DNA of 37,654 bases from Nanobdellati archaeon (GTDB lineage Archaea; Nanobdellota; Nanobdellia; UBA10117): contig JACQKZ010000009.1 in assembly GCA_016204275.1 (NCBI GenBank), positions 1 through 37,654 of the forward strand. The letters are read 5' to 3'. Shown piece by piece: positions 28,615 to 36,361 of this stretch. Positions within the stretch are counted from its first letter, which is position 1; each line of letters begins with the position of its first letter. A model generated the notes under the pieces. The model worked only from the letters and a program-made list of their open reading frames with translations, was not told the DNA's origin and ran no database searches. Position numbers and translations under genes: made by a program.

Positions 28615-28656
28615 AAAAATGCTGGTTTAAAACCCTAGGCTTCGGCCAGCATTTTT
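28615..28656. terminator. Hairpin with A/T tracts, possible terminator
   Basis: aaaaatgctgg / ccagcattttt 11-bp stem. Confidence 0.5.
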
Positions 28657-28722
28657 TCATGATAAAAACAACAGTTGCGGGTTTAAAAATTATTACATAA
28701 TGTATGGTGTAAATTCTGCCTG

Positions 28723-29319
28723 TTAGTTCGGCGTTAATTCCAGCTCGCTTTCCAGCCTTCTGATTTCTATTTCGAGCTTTTTTATTGTAACAGTGGTCCG
28801 CGCAGTCTCAAGCGTTGATCCGCATTCAGAACATAAGTAATCTGCCTCGAGGGCTTCTTCGTGCAGATATTTTTTCTGGCATGACCTGCACTCAAACTCG
28901 TACTTGCGCTCTTCATCGAGCTGTTTCCTAAGCTTTTCCAGCTCCTTTAGTTTTGTCTCGCGGACCAAGCCGGAAATCCTTTCCTTATTTAAAGACCAGA
29001 AATATAAATACCACCACTTTTTCTTGGGATCGCGCTTTTTTTCGTAAGTTGCTATTCCCTTCTCTGCTAGGGCATACAAAGGCTTGCGGACATCATTCAC
29101 ACGCATTTTCAGCCTGCGCGCTATTGCGTCTTCCGAAACCGACTTTTGTTTTTCAAGGCTTTTTATTATTTTTTCTGAAAGCTCGTCTAAGCCCCAGCCA
29201 ACCTTACGCAGAACTTCGATTGCATTAATATTAAATAGCTTTCTAGCAAGCTGATTACCTTTTGCCTTCGTTTTTGGCCGCTGCTTTGCCTTGACTTTCT
29301 TTTTTCCCACGTTTATCAC
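28723..29319 (-). CDS. tfe: Transcription factor E alpha (TFE)
   Basis: Winged helix plus zinc ribbon FECRSCQKKYLHEEALEADYLCSECGSTLE. Confidence 0.88.
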   Translation of the reverse strand: MINVGKKKVKAKQRPKTKAKGNQLARKLFNINAIEVLRKVGWGLDELSEKIIKSLEKQKSVSEDAIARRLKMRVNDVRKPLYALAEKGIATYEKKRDPKKKWWYLYFWSLNKERISGLVRETKLKELEKLRKQLDEERKYEFECRSCQKKYLHEEALEADYLCSECGSTLETARTTVTIKKLEIEIRRLESELELTPN

Positions 29320-30416
29320 CCAACAAATATTTTTATTATGTACGGAGCAACTATGTTTGCCAGCAGTAAAAACAAACTAACCATGCTGACTGCGCCGAAT
29401 ATTTTAAGCGCCTTCTTCTCGCCAATGAATCTTCTCAAGACTGCTGATAGCATCCTGCCACCATCTATCGGACCAAGCGGAAGCAGGTTTATAATACCTA
29501 TGCCGAGATTAAACTGTATAATCCAATTAAACAAATTAAGCAAGTGCCACTCCCACACTGGCATGTTCGGCCTAAACTGTACTCCGAGATACGCCCGACT
29601 TTTATCCTGCGGGTTGCTTACTGTTTTTACTTTATGTTCGCCGGCATTTGTTTTGATTGTTACTATTTCGCCAACTTTCACTTTTTGCATAATCGCGGCG
29701 AAATCACTTATTGTTTTAACTGGCAAGCCATTTGTCCCTACTATTATCTCGCCTGCCTTCATGCCTGCCTGCTCTGATGGAAAGCCGGATGTTACGCCCG
29801 TAATCAAAACGCCATCGCTGGCAGGCGCGGCATAAGCAAGGCCGGAAATCAGGCCGACGGTAATCATAGCAAATAGTATATTTGCAGTAACGCCTGCGGA
29901 AAAAATTCCCAGTTGCGTGCGGGTTTTGGCTTTTGCTAACTTTTCTTCCGGCGGCTCAACAAATGCAAGGGGCAGGACTGCAAACATTCCTACGCCCGCA
30001 GACTGTAATTTTAATTTCCATGCTTCTGACACTATGCCATGGGCACCTTCATGCACTGTAATTACTGTAAACAGCGCAATTATGCTATACCAAAATGGAA
30101 AATTAACGCCAGGTATGACTAAAGATATAGCTGGTGCTGTTGCCGGCGCAATAAGAATTTTCCAGAGGGCAAATCCAAGGTAACCAAAAATCAGGGCCAT
30201 GCCCGCAAATCCTATTGGTATAGAAGCATAGCCAAACCATCTCCAAAATTTTGGGCTGATATTTGCAATCGAGCGCATTATGCCTGTAAATTTTTGTGTT
30301 TTATATAAAAAAATCACACCCATCTGCCTTACAATATTTTTTCGCTTAATGTAAAAATAAAGGAAAATAACAGCATAAAACGCAACAATTGATATTAGGT
30401 TTAGATCGATGGCCAT
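29316..30416 (-). CDS. Site-2-protease-like membrane metalloprotease with PDZ domain
   Basis: HEGAH motif, PDZ-like GITSGFPSEQAGMKAGEIIVG-type segment, LLPLGPIDGGRML. Confidence 0.9.
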   Translation of the reverse strand: MAIDLNLISIVAFYAVIFLYFYIKRKNIVRQMGVIFLYKTQKFTGIMRSIANISPKFWRWFGYASIPIGFAGMALIFGYLGFALWKILIAPATAPAISLVIPGVNFPFWYSIIALFTVITVHEGAHGIVSEAWKLKLQSAGVGMFAVLPLAFVEPPEEKLAKAKTRTQLGIFSAGVTANILFAMITVGLISGLAYAAPASDGVLITGVTSGFPSEQAGMKAGEIIVGTNGLPVKTISDFAAIMQKVKVGEIVTIKTNAGEHKVKTVSNPQDKSRAYLGVQFRPNMPVWEWHLLNLFNWIIQFNLGIGIINLLPLGPIDGGRMLSAVLRRFIGEKKALKIFGAVSMVSLFLLLANIVAPYIIKIFVG

Positions 30417-30453
30417 CTTATTCGATATTTACACTTATATATAAATTTATATG

Positions 30454-30651
30454 TTAATCTTTTTTGAATCTTGCAGTTACATCTATTAAATCAATGTGGC
30501 CAAGGAACAGCGCACGGCAGCAGTATCGCTTCAGCCCAAACTTGTCCAGCACGTCTTTTGTATCCTCGCCCGCAGCTACGCGCTCTTTGAACGCTTCCCA
30601 TAAATGAGCTACTGGCTTTCCACAACTGAAACAACGAATTGGAATTAACAT
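30454..30651 (-). CDS. rpoN: RNA polymerase subunit N
   Basis: MLIPIRCFSCGKP...RYCCR. Confidence 0.95.
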   Translation of the reverse strand: MLIPIRCFSCGKPVAHLWEAFKERVAAGEDTKDVLDKFGLKRYCCRALFLGHIDLIDVTARFKKD

Positions 30652-30656
30652 ATTTC

Positions 30657-31088
30657 TTACCTATACGACTTCTGCCTCTTTGCCCTTGCCCTTGAGTGCC
30701 TGCCAAATTTGCGCGGCTCTTTGTAACGTGTATCGGCAACAAGCAGGTGCCTATCATAATCCAAAAATGTCTTTTTTAAGTCTTCCCCTGCGTACTGTGC
30801 AAGCGCCTTCCCGATGGCCAGCCTTGCAGCTTCCACCTGGCCGGACCAGCCGCCACCAAAGACGTTTACATCTATGTCTACTTGGCTGGCCAGCTCGCCA
30901 GCGATTATGAGTGGCTCCTGAAGCCTAAGCCTTGCAAGCCCTGGCTCTACCATGCCGATTAGTTTGTGATTAATTCTTACTATTCCTTTTCCTGGCCTGA
31001 CTGTGGCACGGGCTACGGCGCGTTTCCTTTTACCAGAAGCGTGTACAATTCCGCTTTGTTTTTTTGCCGGTGTTTTTTTAGATGCCAT
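30657..31088 (-). CDS. rps9: Ribosomal protein uS9
   Basis: ASGKRKRAVARATV...ARAKRQKSYR. Confidence 0.95.
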   Translation of the reverse strand: MASKKTPAKKQSGIVHASGKRKRAVARATVRPGKGIVRINHKLIGMVEPGLARLRLQEPLIIAGELASQVDIDVNVFGGGWSGQVEAARLAIGKALAQYAGEDLKKTFLDYDRHLLVADTRYKEPRKFGRHSRARAKRQKSYR

Positions 31089-31089
31089 T

Positions 31090-31527
31090 TTATTCTTCTT
31101 TAGCTAAAGTTCTGAGCAACTGCGACAGCCTTCCAACTGTTATGAATTCTGTTTTAAGCCTGTCAGATTCGGCTCCCAGAACAGTTTCGAATTTCTGGTT
31201 TTTTAAATTATCCGGAACCGAGATGTAGCACATTATGTGCTTGAATGCCATTATGCCGCGCGATTTTTCGGTCTTGCGCTTGTGCGGCAGCATGCCATAG
31301 ATTGACCTGCGTACAATCCTATCTGGCAGAATAGAAATAAATGGCCCCTTAAATGGGTCTGTCCTGTGTTTGCGCTCGCGCCATTTTGCGAGAATCATGT
31401 TTTGCTTGCCAGACATTACTGCTTTCTCGCAGTTGACTATTTTTATGTCCTCGCCGGCCAGCGCCATCTTTGCAACTCGCGTTGCCATTCTTCCAACAAT
31501 CAATCCAGTTGCATCAATAACAATCAT
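31090..31527 (-). CDS. rpl13: Ribosomal protein uL13
   Basis: IDATGLIVGRMATRVAK...RGMLPHK-type motif. Confidence 0.94.
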   Translation of the reverse strand: MIVIDATGLIVGRMATRVAKMALAGEDIKIVNCEKAVMSGKQNMILAKWRERKHRTDPFKGPFISILPDRIVRRSIYGMLPHKRKTEKSRGIMAFKHIMCYISVPDNLKNQKFETVLGAESDRLKTEFITVGRLSQLLRTLAKEE

Positions 31528-31528
31528 G

Positions 31529-31879
31529 CTACCCAATTATCCTCACATTCTCCCCTTTTGGAGATTTTTTCATTAGCTCTTCGATTGTCATAGTACTGCC
31601 GCCCGCGGCCTTTATTTTCTCCGCGGCCTGCGATGAAAATTGCCACGCTGCAACTGAGACTTTCTTTGTAAGCCTGCCGGCCGCAAGCACCTTGCCGGGA
31701 ACCAGCATGATTGTTTTGCTGTCCGCATATCTGTCTATCCGCGAAAGGTTTACGGCGCGCCTGTTTCTTGTTGAACGGGACAGCTCTTCGGCAGTCCTGA
31801 CCCACAAAGGCGTGCGCGATTGCTGCAGCTGCGAGATCAACTTCTTCAACACTGTATTTGTTGGTCCTGTTCGTTTCAT
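31529..31879 (-). CDS. rpl18e: Ribosomal protein eL18
   Basis: PLWVRTAEELSRSTRNRRAVNLSRID; conserved gene order. Confidence 0.92.
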   Translation of the reverse strand: MKRTGPTNTVLKKLISQLQQSRTPLWVRTAEELSRSTRNRRAVNLSRIDRYADSKTIMLVPGKVLAAGRLTKKVSVAAWQFSSQAAEKIKAAGGSTMTIEELMKKSPKGENVRIIG

Positions 31880-31880
31880 T

Positions 31881-31924
31881 CGGAACCGCAGGGGGCTCTG
31901 CCCCCTTCAGTTTGACGCTCTTCC
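31881..31924. repeat. tRNA-linked hairpin element, copy B
   Basis: 37/44 identical to copy A; AGGGGG-CTCTG-CCCCCT stem. Confidence 0.75.
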
Positions 31925-31991
31925 GGATTCCCCCGTGCGACATCGCGATGCGATGTCGCTTTCGACGTCAAATTCTCGTTTATGAGCATAA

Positions 31992-32119
31992 TGCGGAGGG
32001 AAGGATTTACATCGAACGGCGTTCGCTGAACAGCTGAACTTCGTTCATCTTTGAACCTTCGAACCCACTAAGGGACTACCCCCTCAAGGTAGCGTGTTTG
32101 ACCGCTTCACTACCTCCGC
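31992..32119 (-). tRNA. tRNA-Leu(GAG), interrupted in the T-loop
   Basis: Acceptor GCGGAGG/CCTCCGC, anticodon arm CTACC TTGAGGG GGTAG, T-arm GAAGG TTCAAAT CCTTC after removing 44 nt (84 nt mature). Confidence 0.93.
32006..32049 (-). other. tRNA-Leu intron near position 59/60 (44 nt)
   Basis: T-stem outer helix, central TTCA/TGTA (3 of 4 pairs), bulges AA|G and AA|T, inner TGAACG/CGTTCG; exact junction ambiguous by up to 3 A. Confidence 0.78.
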
Positions 32120-32149
32120 ATTTTCGCTTTTTAATGAGCGTAGCGAGCG

Positions 32150-32905
32150 TCAGAGTTTTGCATTCTTTGCTTTTTGCTCAATTACCTCTACCGCTTCTGA
32201 CATTATTTCCTGCGGAGACTTTGAGCCCCAGCTTTCGAGCGTGAATATAAATTGCGAATCGCTATTCTTAACGACAAAGCCATTCTTCTGGCAAATCTCG
32301 CCATAGGCTTCTGTCCATTTTGCGATATTTTTAATTTCCAGGCCTTTGCCGGATTTTTCGACGATTGGAACATTTTCCAGCACAGTTTTTGCGTCTGCAT
32401 CTTTTGTCGCTTCGATTTCAGGCATACCTAAGTAATACACATGGCCTGCATTCCATTTTGCATGTTCCAGGCCCTTGCCAAGTATCGCTACCGCTTCAAG
32501 TTCTACTTCCTGATTTTCCAAGAGTTTTACAATTACTGTTTCTGGGTGTACAACTTTTACATCTGGGTCTTTTATTTTCATATCTTTTGCATAAACTGTT
32601 ACGGGGCCTTTTGCCCTCAGCGTCATTTTAACCGAACATTTTGCGCATAGCTTGCCACTGCATGTGCACTCGCTCGGCAAGTTGTAGCCCTTTGGTGTTT
32701 TTAGGACAACCAGCCCTAACCGATGCGCCAGCATCTCATCGTAAAGCGCAGACGAATTCTGGGTGAAATAAACATCATCTATTGCCAGCGTTGGAACTTC
32801 GAACATTGACGCGCGCCTGATCTCATTTACAAACTCCGGCGTGGTCTTGTCTAGCACAAGCTTAATTTCGTTTTCACTTTGTTCCAGCATTTTAATTGTT
32901 ACCAT
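32150..32905 (-). CDS. rpoD: RNA polymerase subunit D
   Basis: MVTIKMLEQSENEIKLVLDKTTPEFVNEIRRASMFEVPTLAIDDV; CTCSGKLCAKC; GGAGGG before ATG at 32905. Confidence 0.94.
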   Translation of the reverse strand: MVTIKMLEQSENEIKLVLDKTTPEFVNEIRRASMFEVPTLAIDDVYFTQNSSALYDEMLAHRLGLVVLKTPKGYNLPSECTCSGKLCAKCSVKMTLRAKGPVTVYAKDMKIKDPDVKVVHPETVIVKLLENQEVELEAVAILGKGLEHAKWNAGHVYYLGMPEIEATKDADAKTVLENVPIVEKSGKGLEIKNIAKWTEAYGEICQKNGFVVKNSDSQFIFTLESWGSKSPQEIMSEAVEVIEQKAKNAKL

Positions 32906-32906
32906 C

Positions 32907-33302
32907 TTAAACCCTCCTTCCTCTCTTTCCGCCCTTTTTACGGCAGCCGCCGTATGGAATAGGAGTAACGTCTTCAATTCCCATTATTCTCATGCCTGCC
33001 CGTGTGAGCGATCGGATGGCTGGCTGCGCGCCCTGGCCCGGGAATCTTGCGCCATTCTGGCCGCCCTGTGCGCGGACTTTTACATATATTTTTGCTACGC
33101 CTTTTTCTAAAGCCTCAGACGCTGCTTTTTTTGCAGCCATCATTGCCGCGGTTGGCGAGCCTTCCAGCCTGTCTGACTTTACCATCTGGCCACCCGAGGA
33201 AAAGCCAACTGTTTCCGAGCCCGTGGCGTCGGTGATGTGTATGATTGTGTTATTATATGACGCATAGATGTGCGCAATGCCTATTCGTTCTGCTTTTGCC
33301 AT
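32907..33302 (-). CDS. rps11: Ribosomal protein uS11
   Basis: [22 protein letters not shown]...[18 protein letters not shown]. Confidence 0.96.
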   Translation of the reverse strand: MAKAERIGIAHIYASYNNTIIHITDATGSETVGFSSGGQMVKSDRLEGSPTAAMMAAKKAASEALEKGVAKIYVKVRAQGGQNGARFPGQGAQPAIRSLTRAGMRIMGIEDVTPIPYGGCRKKGGKRGRRV

Positions 33303-33402
33303 TTATTTCTTCTGCTCCTCCCAGCCGCCAAATCGGCTGGCGCTTTGGTCGCATTCGCTTTGCGAATGCAACAGCTGCCATACGAATATTAAGGTTTTCA
33401 TT

Positions 33403-33927
33403 TTATTTCTTCTGCGCCTCCTCTGCCTTTTGCTCTCTTATGGCCTGCTCTGCCTGTGCCTTTGGATTGAAGCCTGACACGAATGTGATTTCATCCACTG
33501 GCCTGACAAAATAAGAAGGCGAATCGACTTTCTCACTGTTGACAATGACTTTTCTGTGAACTATGAACTGGCGGGCTTGCTTCGGCGTGACTGCAAATCC
33601 CTTTTTGTAAAGTATTGTCTGCAATCTTTTTTCAAGCACATCGCGGACCGTCAGGGATAATATGTCATCTACGTCAGACTCTTCGCCCAGTAATCCAAGG
33701 CGCTGAAGTTTCTCGAGCAGAATTTTTTCCGCAGTCTCTTTTTTTGCGCCGATGAGGCCGACTGTCTGCTTGGCCTGCTCCCTCCAAGTTCTTAGCTTTG
33801 ACTGCGCCTTGTATATTTCGCGCTTGTTAACAAGTCCATACTCGCTGATTAGTTTATTTTCGTCCTTGATTCTATCAGCTTTCCATGGATGCCTTGGCCC
33901 TTCATATTTTTTTATCTGACGTCTCAT
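33403..33927 (-). CDS. rps4: Ribosomal protein uS4
   Basis: ARQFIVHRKVIVN S4 domain; conserved order. Confidence 0.95.
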   Translation of the reverse strand: MRRQIKKYEGPRHPWKADRIKDENKLISEYGLVNKREIYKAQSKLRTWREQAKQTVGLIGAKKETAEKILLEKLQRLGLLGEESDVDDILSLTVRDVLEKRLQTILYKKGFAVTPKQARQFIVHRKVIVNSEKVDSPSYFVRPVDEITFVSGFNPKAQAEQAIREQKAEEAQKK

Positions 33928-33940
33928 TTTAGATTTTCAC

Positions 33941-34465
33941 TTATTTCTTTTTATCCTTGGCTTCTGCGGCGGCTGTTGCTTTCTTGGCTGCTCCTTCTGC
34001 CTGGCCCTTCTTCTTTCTTGCAACTCCGAGTGTTGCGCCGCGCCTGCCAGTCGTCCTTGTCTTCTGGCCGCGGACTTTCTTCGAGCCCTTGGTGTGCCTC
34101 ATGCCCTTGTAAGATCTTATCTTTTTAATAAATTTAATATCCATTTGATTTTGCAGTGTCAAATCAGAAGCTATAAAATGTTTATCTTCGCCGGTTTCTA
34201 AGTCTTTGCGGTGATTGAACAGCCATTTTGGAATTTCGTATTTTTCAGGGTGCTCCATTGCTTCCTCTATTTTTTCTATTTCCTCTGGCGAGAAGTTGCC
34301 TGTCTTTTCTGTTTTGTTGAGATTCATGGCGCCGCAGATCGCGTTGGCCATCATGAAATCCACGCCCTTGACATGTGTCATTGCCATAAAAATCGACGTA
34401 TTTCCATCTACGTCCTTGTCTGCGATTCGCACCAAATCCCTGAATTCCTTAACTTGCTCTGCCAT
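33941..34465 (-). CDS. rps13: Ribosomal protein uS13
   Basis: FRDLVRIADKDVDGNTSIFMAMTHVKGVD...RSYKGMRHTKGSKKVRGQKTRTTGRRG. Confidence 0.95.
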   Translation of the reverse strand: MAEQVKEFRDLVRIADKDVDGNTSIFMAMTHVKGVDFMMANAICGAMNLNKTEKTGNFSPEEIEKIEEAMEHPEKYEIPKWLFNHRKDLETGEDKHFIASDLTLQNQMDIKFIKKIRSYKGMRHTKGSKKVRGQKTRTTGRRGATLGVARKKKGQAEGAAKKATAAAEAKDKKK

Positions 34466-34480
34466 ATTTTGTGTTTTAAC

Positions 34481-34536
34481 CTGTTACAGAAATCACTACG
34501 TTGTTTTGTGCTGTAACAGCAACCCGCTGACGCAGG
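34481..34536 (-). promoter_or_regulatory. Structured 5' leader of the ribosomal operon
   Basis: Perfect 9-bp ctgttacag/ctgtaacag plus CCTGC-GTCA-GCGGG (minus strand) just upstream of rps13; BRE/TATA-like cgaaacgcttaaaaa upstream. Confidence 0.5.
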
Positions 34537-34711
34537 AATACTAATCGGCTGTTTGTTGGGTTTTTAAGCGTTTCGCAAGCGCGAAACGGTTATCACACAA
34601 ACAAAGTTTGTGATATAAAGGTTGCTATCTGCAAACACTTTGATTTGTTTAGTTATTTCGCTATTATAAAAAGCCAATAAAATTTAATAATCCAAATTGT
34701 ATACTATTGGC

Positions 34712-35590
34712 ATGGCCACTAAGAATAAACCCTCCCTCGGCGTAATATGCACGCCGCGCGGTAATGCTACTGAAAAAAATCTTTTTCCAATCCTGAAAGA
34801 AAAATTTAACCTCGTGCTTTTTCCAATTCAGAACGAGATAAACTTTGCTAAGCTTAAAGATGATGCCAAAAATATCCGCGTTGTTTTAAACACTGCAGGT
34901 GACATGCCAAACACTTACGATTCAATCGAAATCGCCAAAACGCTCGAAGGCCTTGGCAAGCTAGTAATAGATTCTACAAAATCGTTCTACTACCGCGAAG
35001 ATAAATGGAAATTTTACCAGATTTGCCTCAAGCATGGCCTGCCGACGCCCACAACATATTACATACCGCGCACTATTAATTTTTCTAGGGCGGATCTGCG
35101 AAAAATTCTGGACGGCGGGCCAGTCGTGTTTAAGGGAATTTTTTCTGATACTGGAAGGGCGGTAAAGCGGGCGATGGATTATGGGGAAGCGCTGAAAGTC
35201 CTGCGCAGCCTAAGAAAACTTGATAAGATAATGCCAATAATAGCCCAAAGATATATTCCGCACGGCAAGGTCAGCTATCGAGTTACGATGGCTGGCAATA
35301 ACATAATACAGGCAATAATTAAATCTGGAAAAAACTGGAAGGAAGGAAAGCTTTTTTATAAAAATGAAAAATATCGCCTATTCAAACCCGACAAAAAACT
35401 AACTGCGATTTGCAAAAAGGCTGCGAAGGCTTTTGGAATAACATGGTGCGGCCTTGACTTCGTACGCGACGCAGGCGGCAAGTGGCATATAATTGAAATC
35501 AATAGCTGCCCCAGCATGGATTTTGTGCTAAGCGATATGAAACGTGCTAACACTGCGCTCGCAAACTATTTTCTTAAACTTGTAAAATAA
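34712..35590 (+). CDS. ATP-grasp (RimK-like) ligase
   Basis: PVVFKGIFSDTGRAV, AQRYIPHGKVSYRV, WCGLDFVRDAGGKWHIIEINSCPSMDF. Confidence 0.85.
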   Translation: MATKNKPSLGVICTPRGNATEKNLFPILKEKFNLVLFPIQNEINFAKLKDDAKNIRVVLNTAGDMPNTYDSIEIAKTLEGLGKLVIDSTKSFYYREDKWKFYQICLKHGLPTPTTYYIPRTINFSRADLRKILDGGPVVFKGIFSDTGRAVKRAMDYGEALKVLRSLRKLDKIMPIIAQRYIPHGKVSYRVTMAGNNIIQAIIKSGKNWKEGKLFYKNEKYRLFKPDKKLTAICKKAAKAFGITWCGLDFVRDAGGKWHIIEINSCPSMDFVLSDMKRANTALANYFLKLVK

Positions 35591-35605
35591 GCGCCGTGGC
35601 CCGGA

Positions 35606-35658
35606 TTTCCAAAGCCTCGAAGAGGCGTGGCACAGCCGAATCGCAATTCGGTTGTGTC
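35606..35658 (-). other. tRNA-Ser T-loop intron near 59/60 (53 nt)
   Basis: Central helix TTCA/TGGA, bulges AA|G and AA|T; contains hairpins CACAACCGAAT/ATTCGGCTGTG and GCCTC-TTC-GAGGC. Confidence 0.8.
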
Positions 35659-35690
35659 TTTGAACCGGGAAACCCTTGCGGGAACAAGCT

Positions 35691-35730
35691 GTCACGATAG
35701 AAGCATTAGCAAGAACTGCTTTTGCCCTAT
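35691..35730 (-). other. tRNA-Ser anticodon-loop intron at 37/38 (40 nt)
   Basis: Needed to form the anticodon stem CAGGC/GCTTG; BHB only partly recognisable. Confidence 0.7.
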
Positions 35731-35812
35731 TTCCAGGCCTGCGGAGTACCAGGTTGTCCCACCACGGCACATAATAAATTCGATAATTCTATTTAAAAGC
35801 CTTGCAGACATG

Positions 35813-36361
35813 TTACAATATTTCTGCGCTGAGGATTTTAACTTCCCGCAATGGCCTGTCGCCGCTGTCTGTCTGGACGGCTGCGATTTTGTCAACAACG
35901 TCCATTCCTTCTACAACCATGCCGAATGCGGGGTGCTTGCCATCAAGGAAATTATTGTTAACCAGATTTATGAAGAATTGGCTTCCACCAGTGTTCGGGC
36001 CTGAATTCGCCATCGATATTGTTCCTCGTTCGTTTTTATTTCCGCCTTTGTGCGTGAATTCATCTTTGATATCATAGCCTGGCCCGCCCATGCCAGTGCC
36101 TGTCGGGTCGCCGCCCTGTATCATAAACCCGTTTATTACTCGGTGAAAAATAACTCCGTTGTAGAATCCCTGCTTTACGAGTTTTTCAAAATTGCCGGCT
36201 GTTACTGGCATATCTGAGTATAATTGTATCTTTATGTCGCCTAGGTTTGTGCGCAACAAAACAGTTTTACTTTCGCCAGATATTTTTTTCCCAACCATTA
36301 TTCCACCTGCAATTACTAGTATTAAAATTACCACTGCCACTATTATTTTAAAGCTTGCCAT
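35813..36361 (-). CDS. Membrane-anchored cyclophilin-type peptidyl-prolyl isomerase
   Basis: N-terminal TM; FHRVINGFMIQGGDPTGTGMGGPGY, GSQFFINL. Confidence 0.93.
   Translation of the reverse strand: MASFKIIVAVVILILVIAGGIMVGKKISGESKTVLLRTNLGDIKIQLYSDMPVTAGNFEKLVKQGFYNGVIFHRVINGFMIQGGDPTGTGMGGPGYDIKDEFTHKGGNKNERGTISMANSGPNTGGSQFFINLVNNNFLDGKHPAFGMVVEGMDVVDKIAAVQTDSGDRPLREVKILSAEIL

Larger units (their letters stand above)
35592..35768 (-). tRNA. tRNA-Ser(GGA) requiring two introns to be removed
   Basis: Acceptor GCCGTGG/CCACGGC, anticodon CAGGC CTGGAA|A GCTTG, long variable arm CCCGCAAGGG, T-arm CCCGG TTCAAAT CCGGG, discriminator G; 84 nt mature after removing 53 and 40 nt. Confidence 0.9.

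Noticed and set aside
31796-31830. TCCTGACCCAC...GATTGCTGC shared between rpl18e coding sequence and the tail of repeat A (28375-28402)
   Set aside because: In rpl18e it encodes the conserved PLWVRTAEEL segment; match is short and probably chance
31524-31943. ORF 31524..31943 (-) as a gene
   Set aside because: Different frame over rpl18e plus repeat B; rpl18e at 31529..31879 is the real gene
32130-32150. gagcgtagcgagcgtc near the rpoD end
   Set aside because: Weak repeat-like pattern at the spacer between tRNA-Leu and rpoD; too short to call
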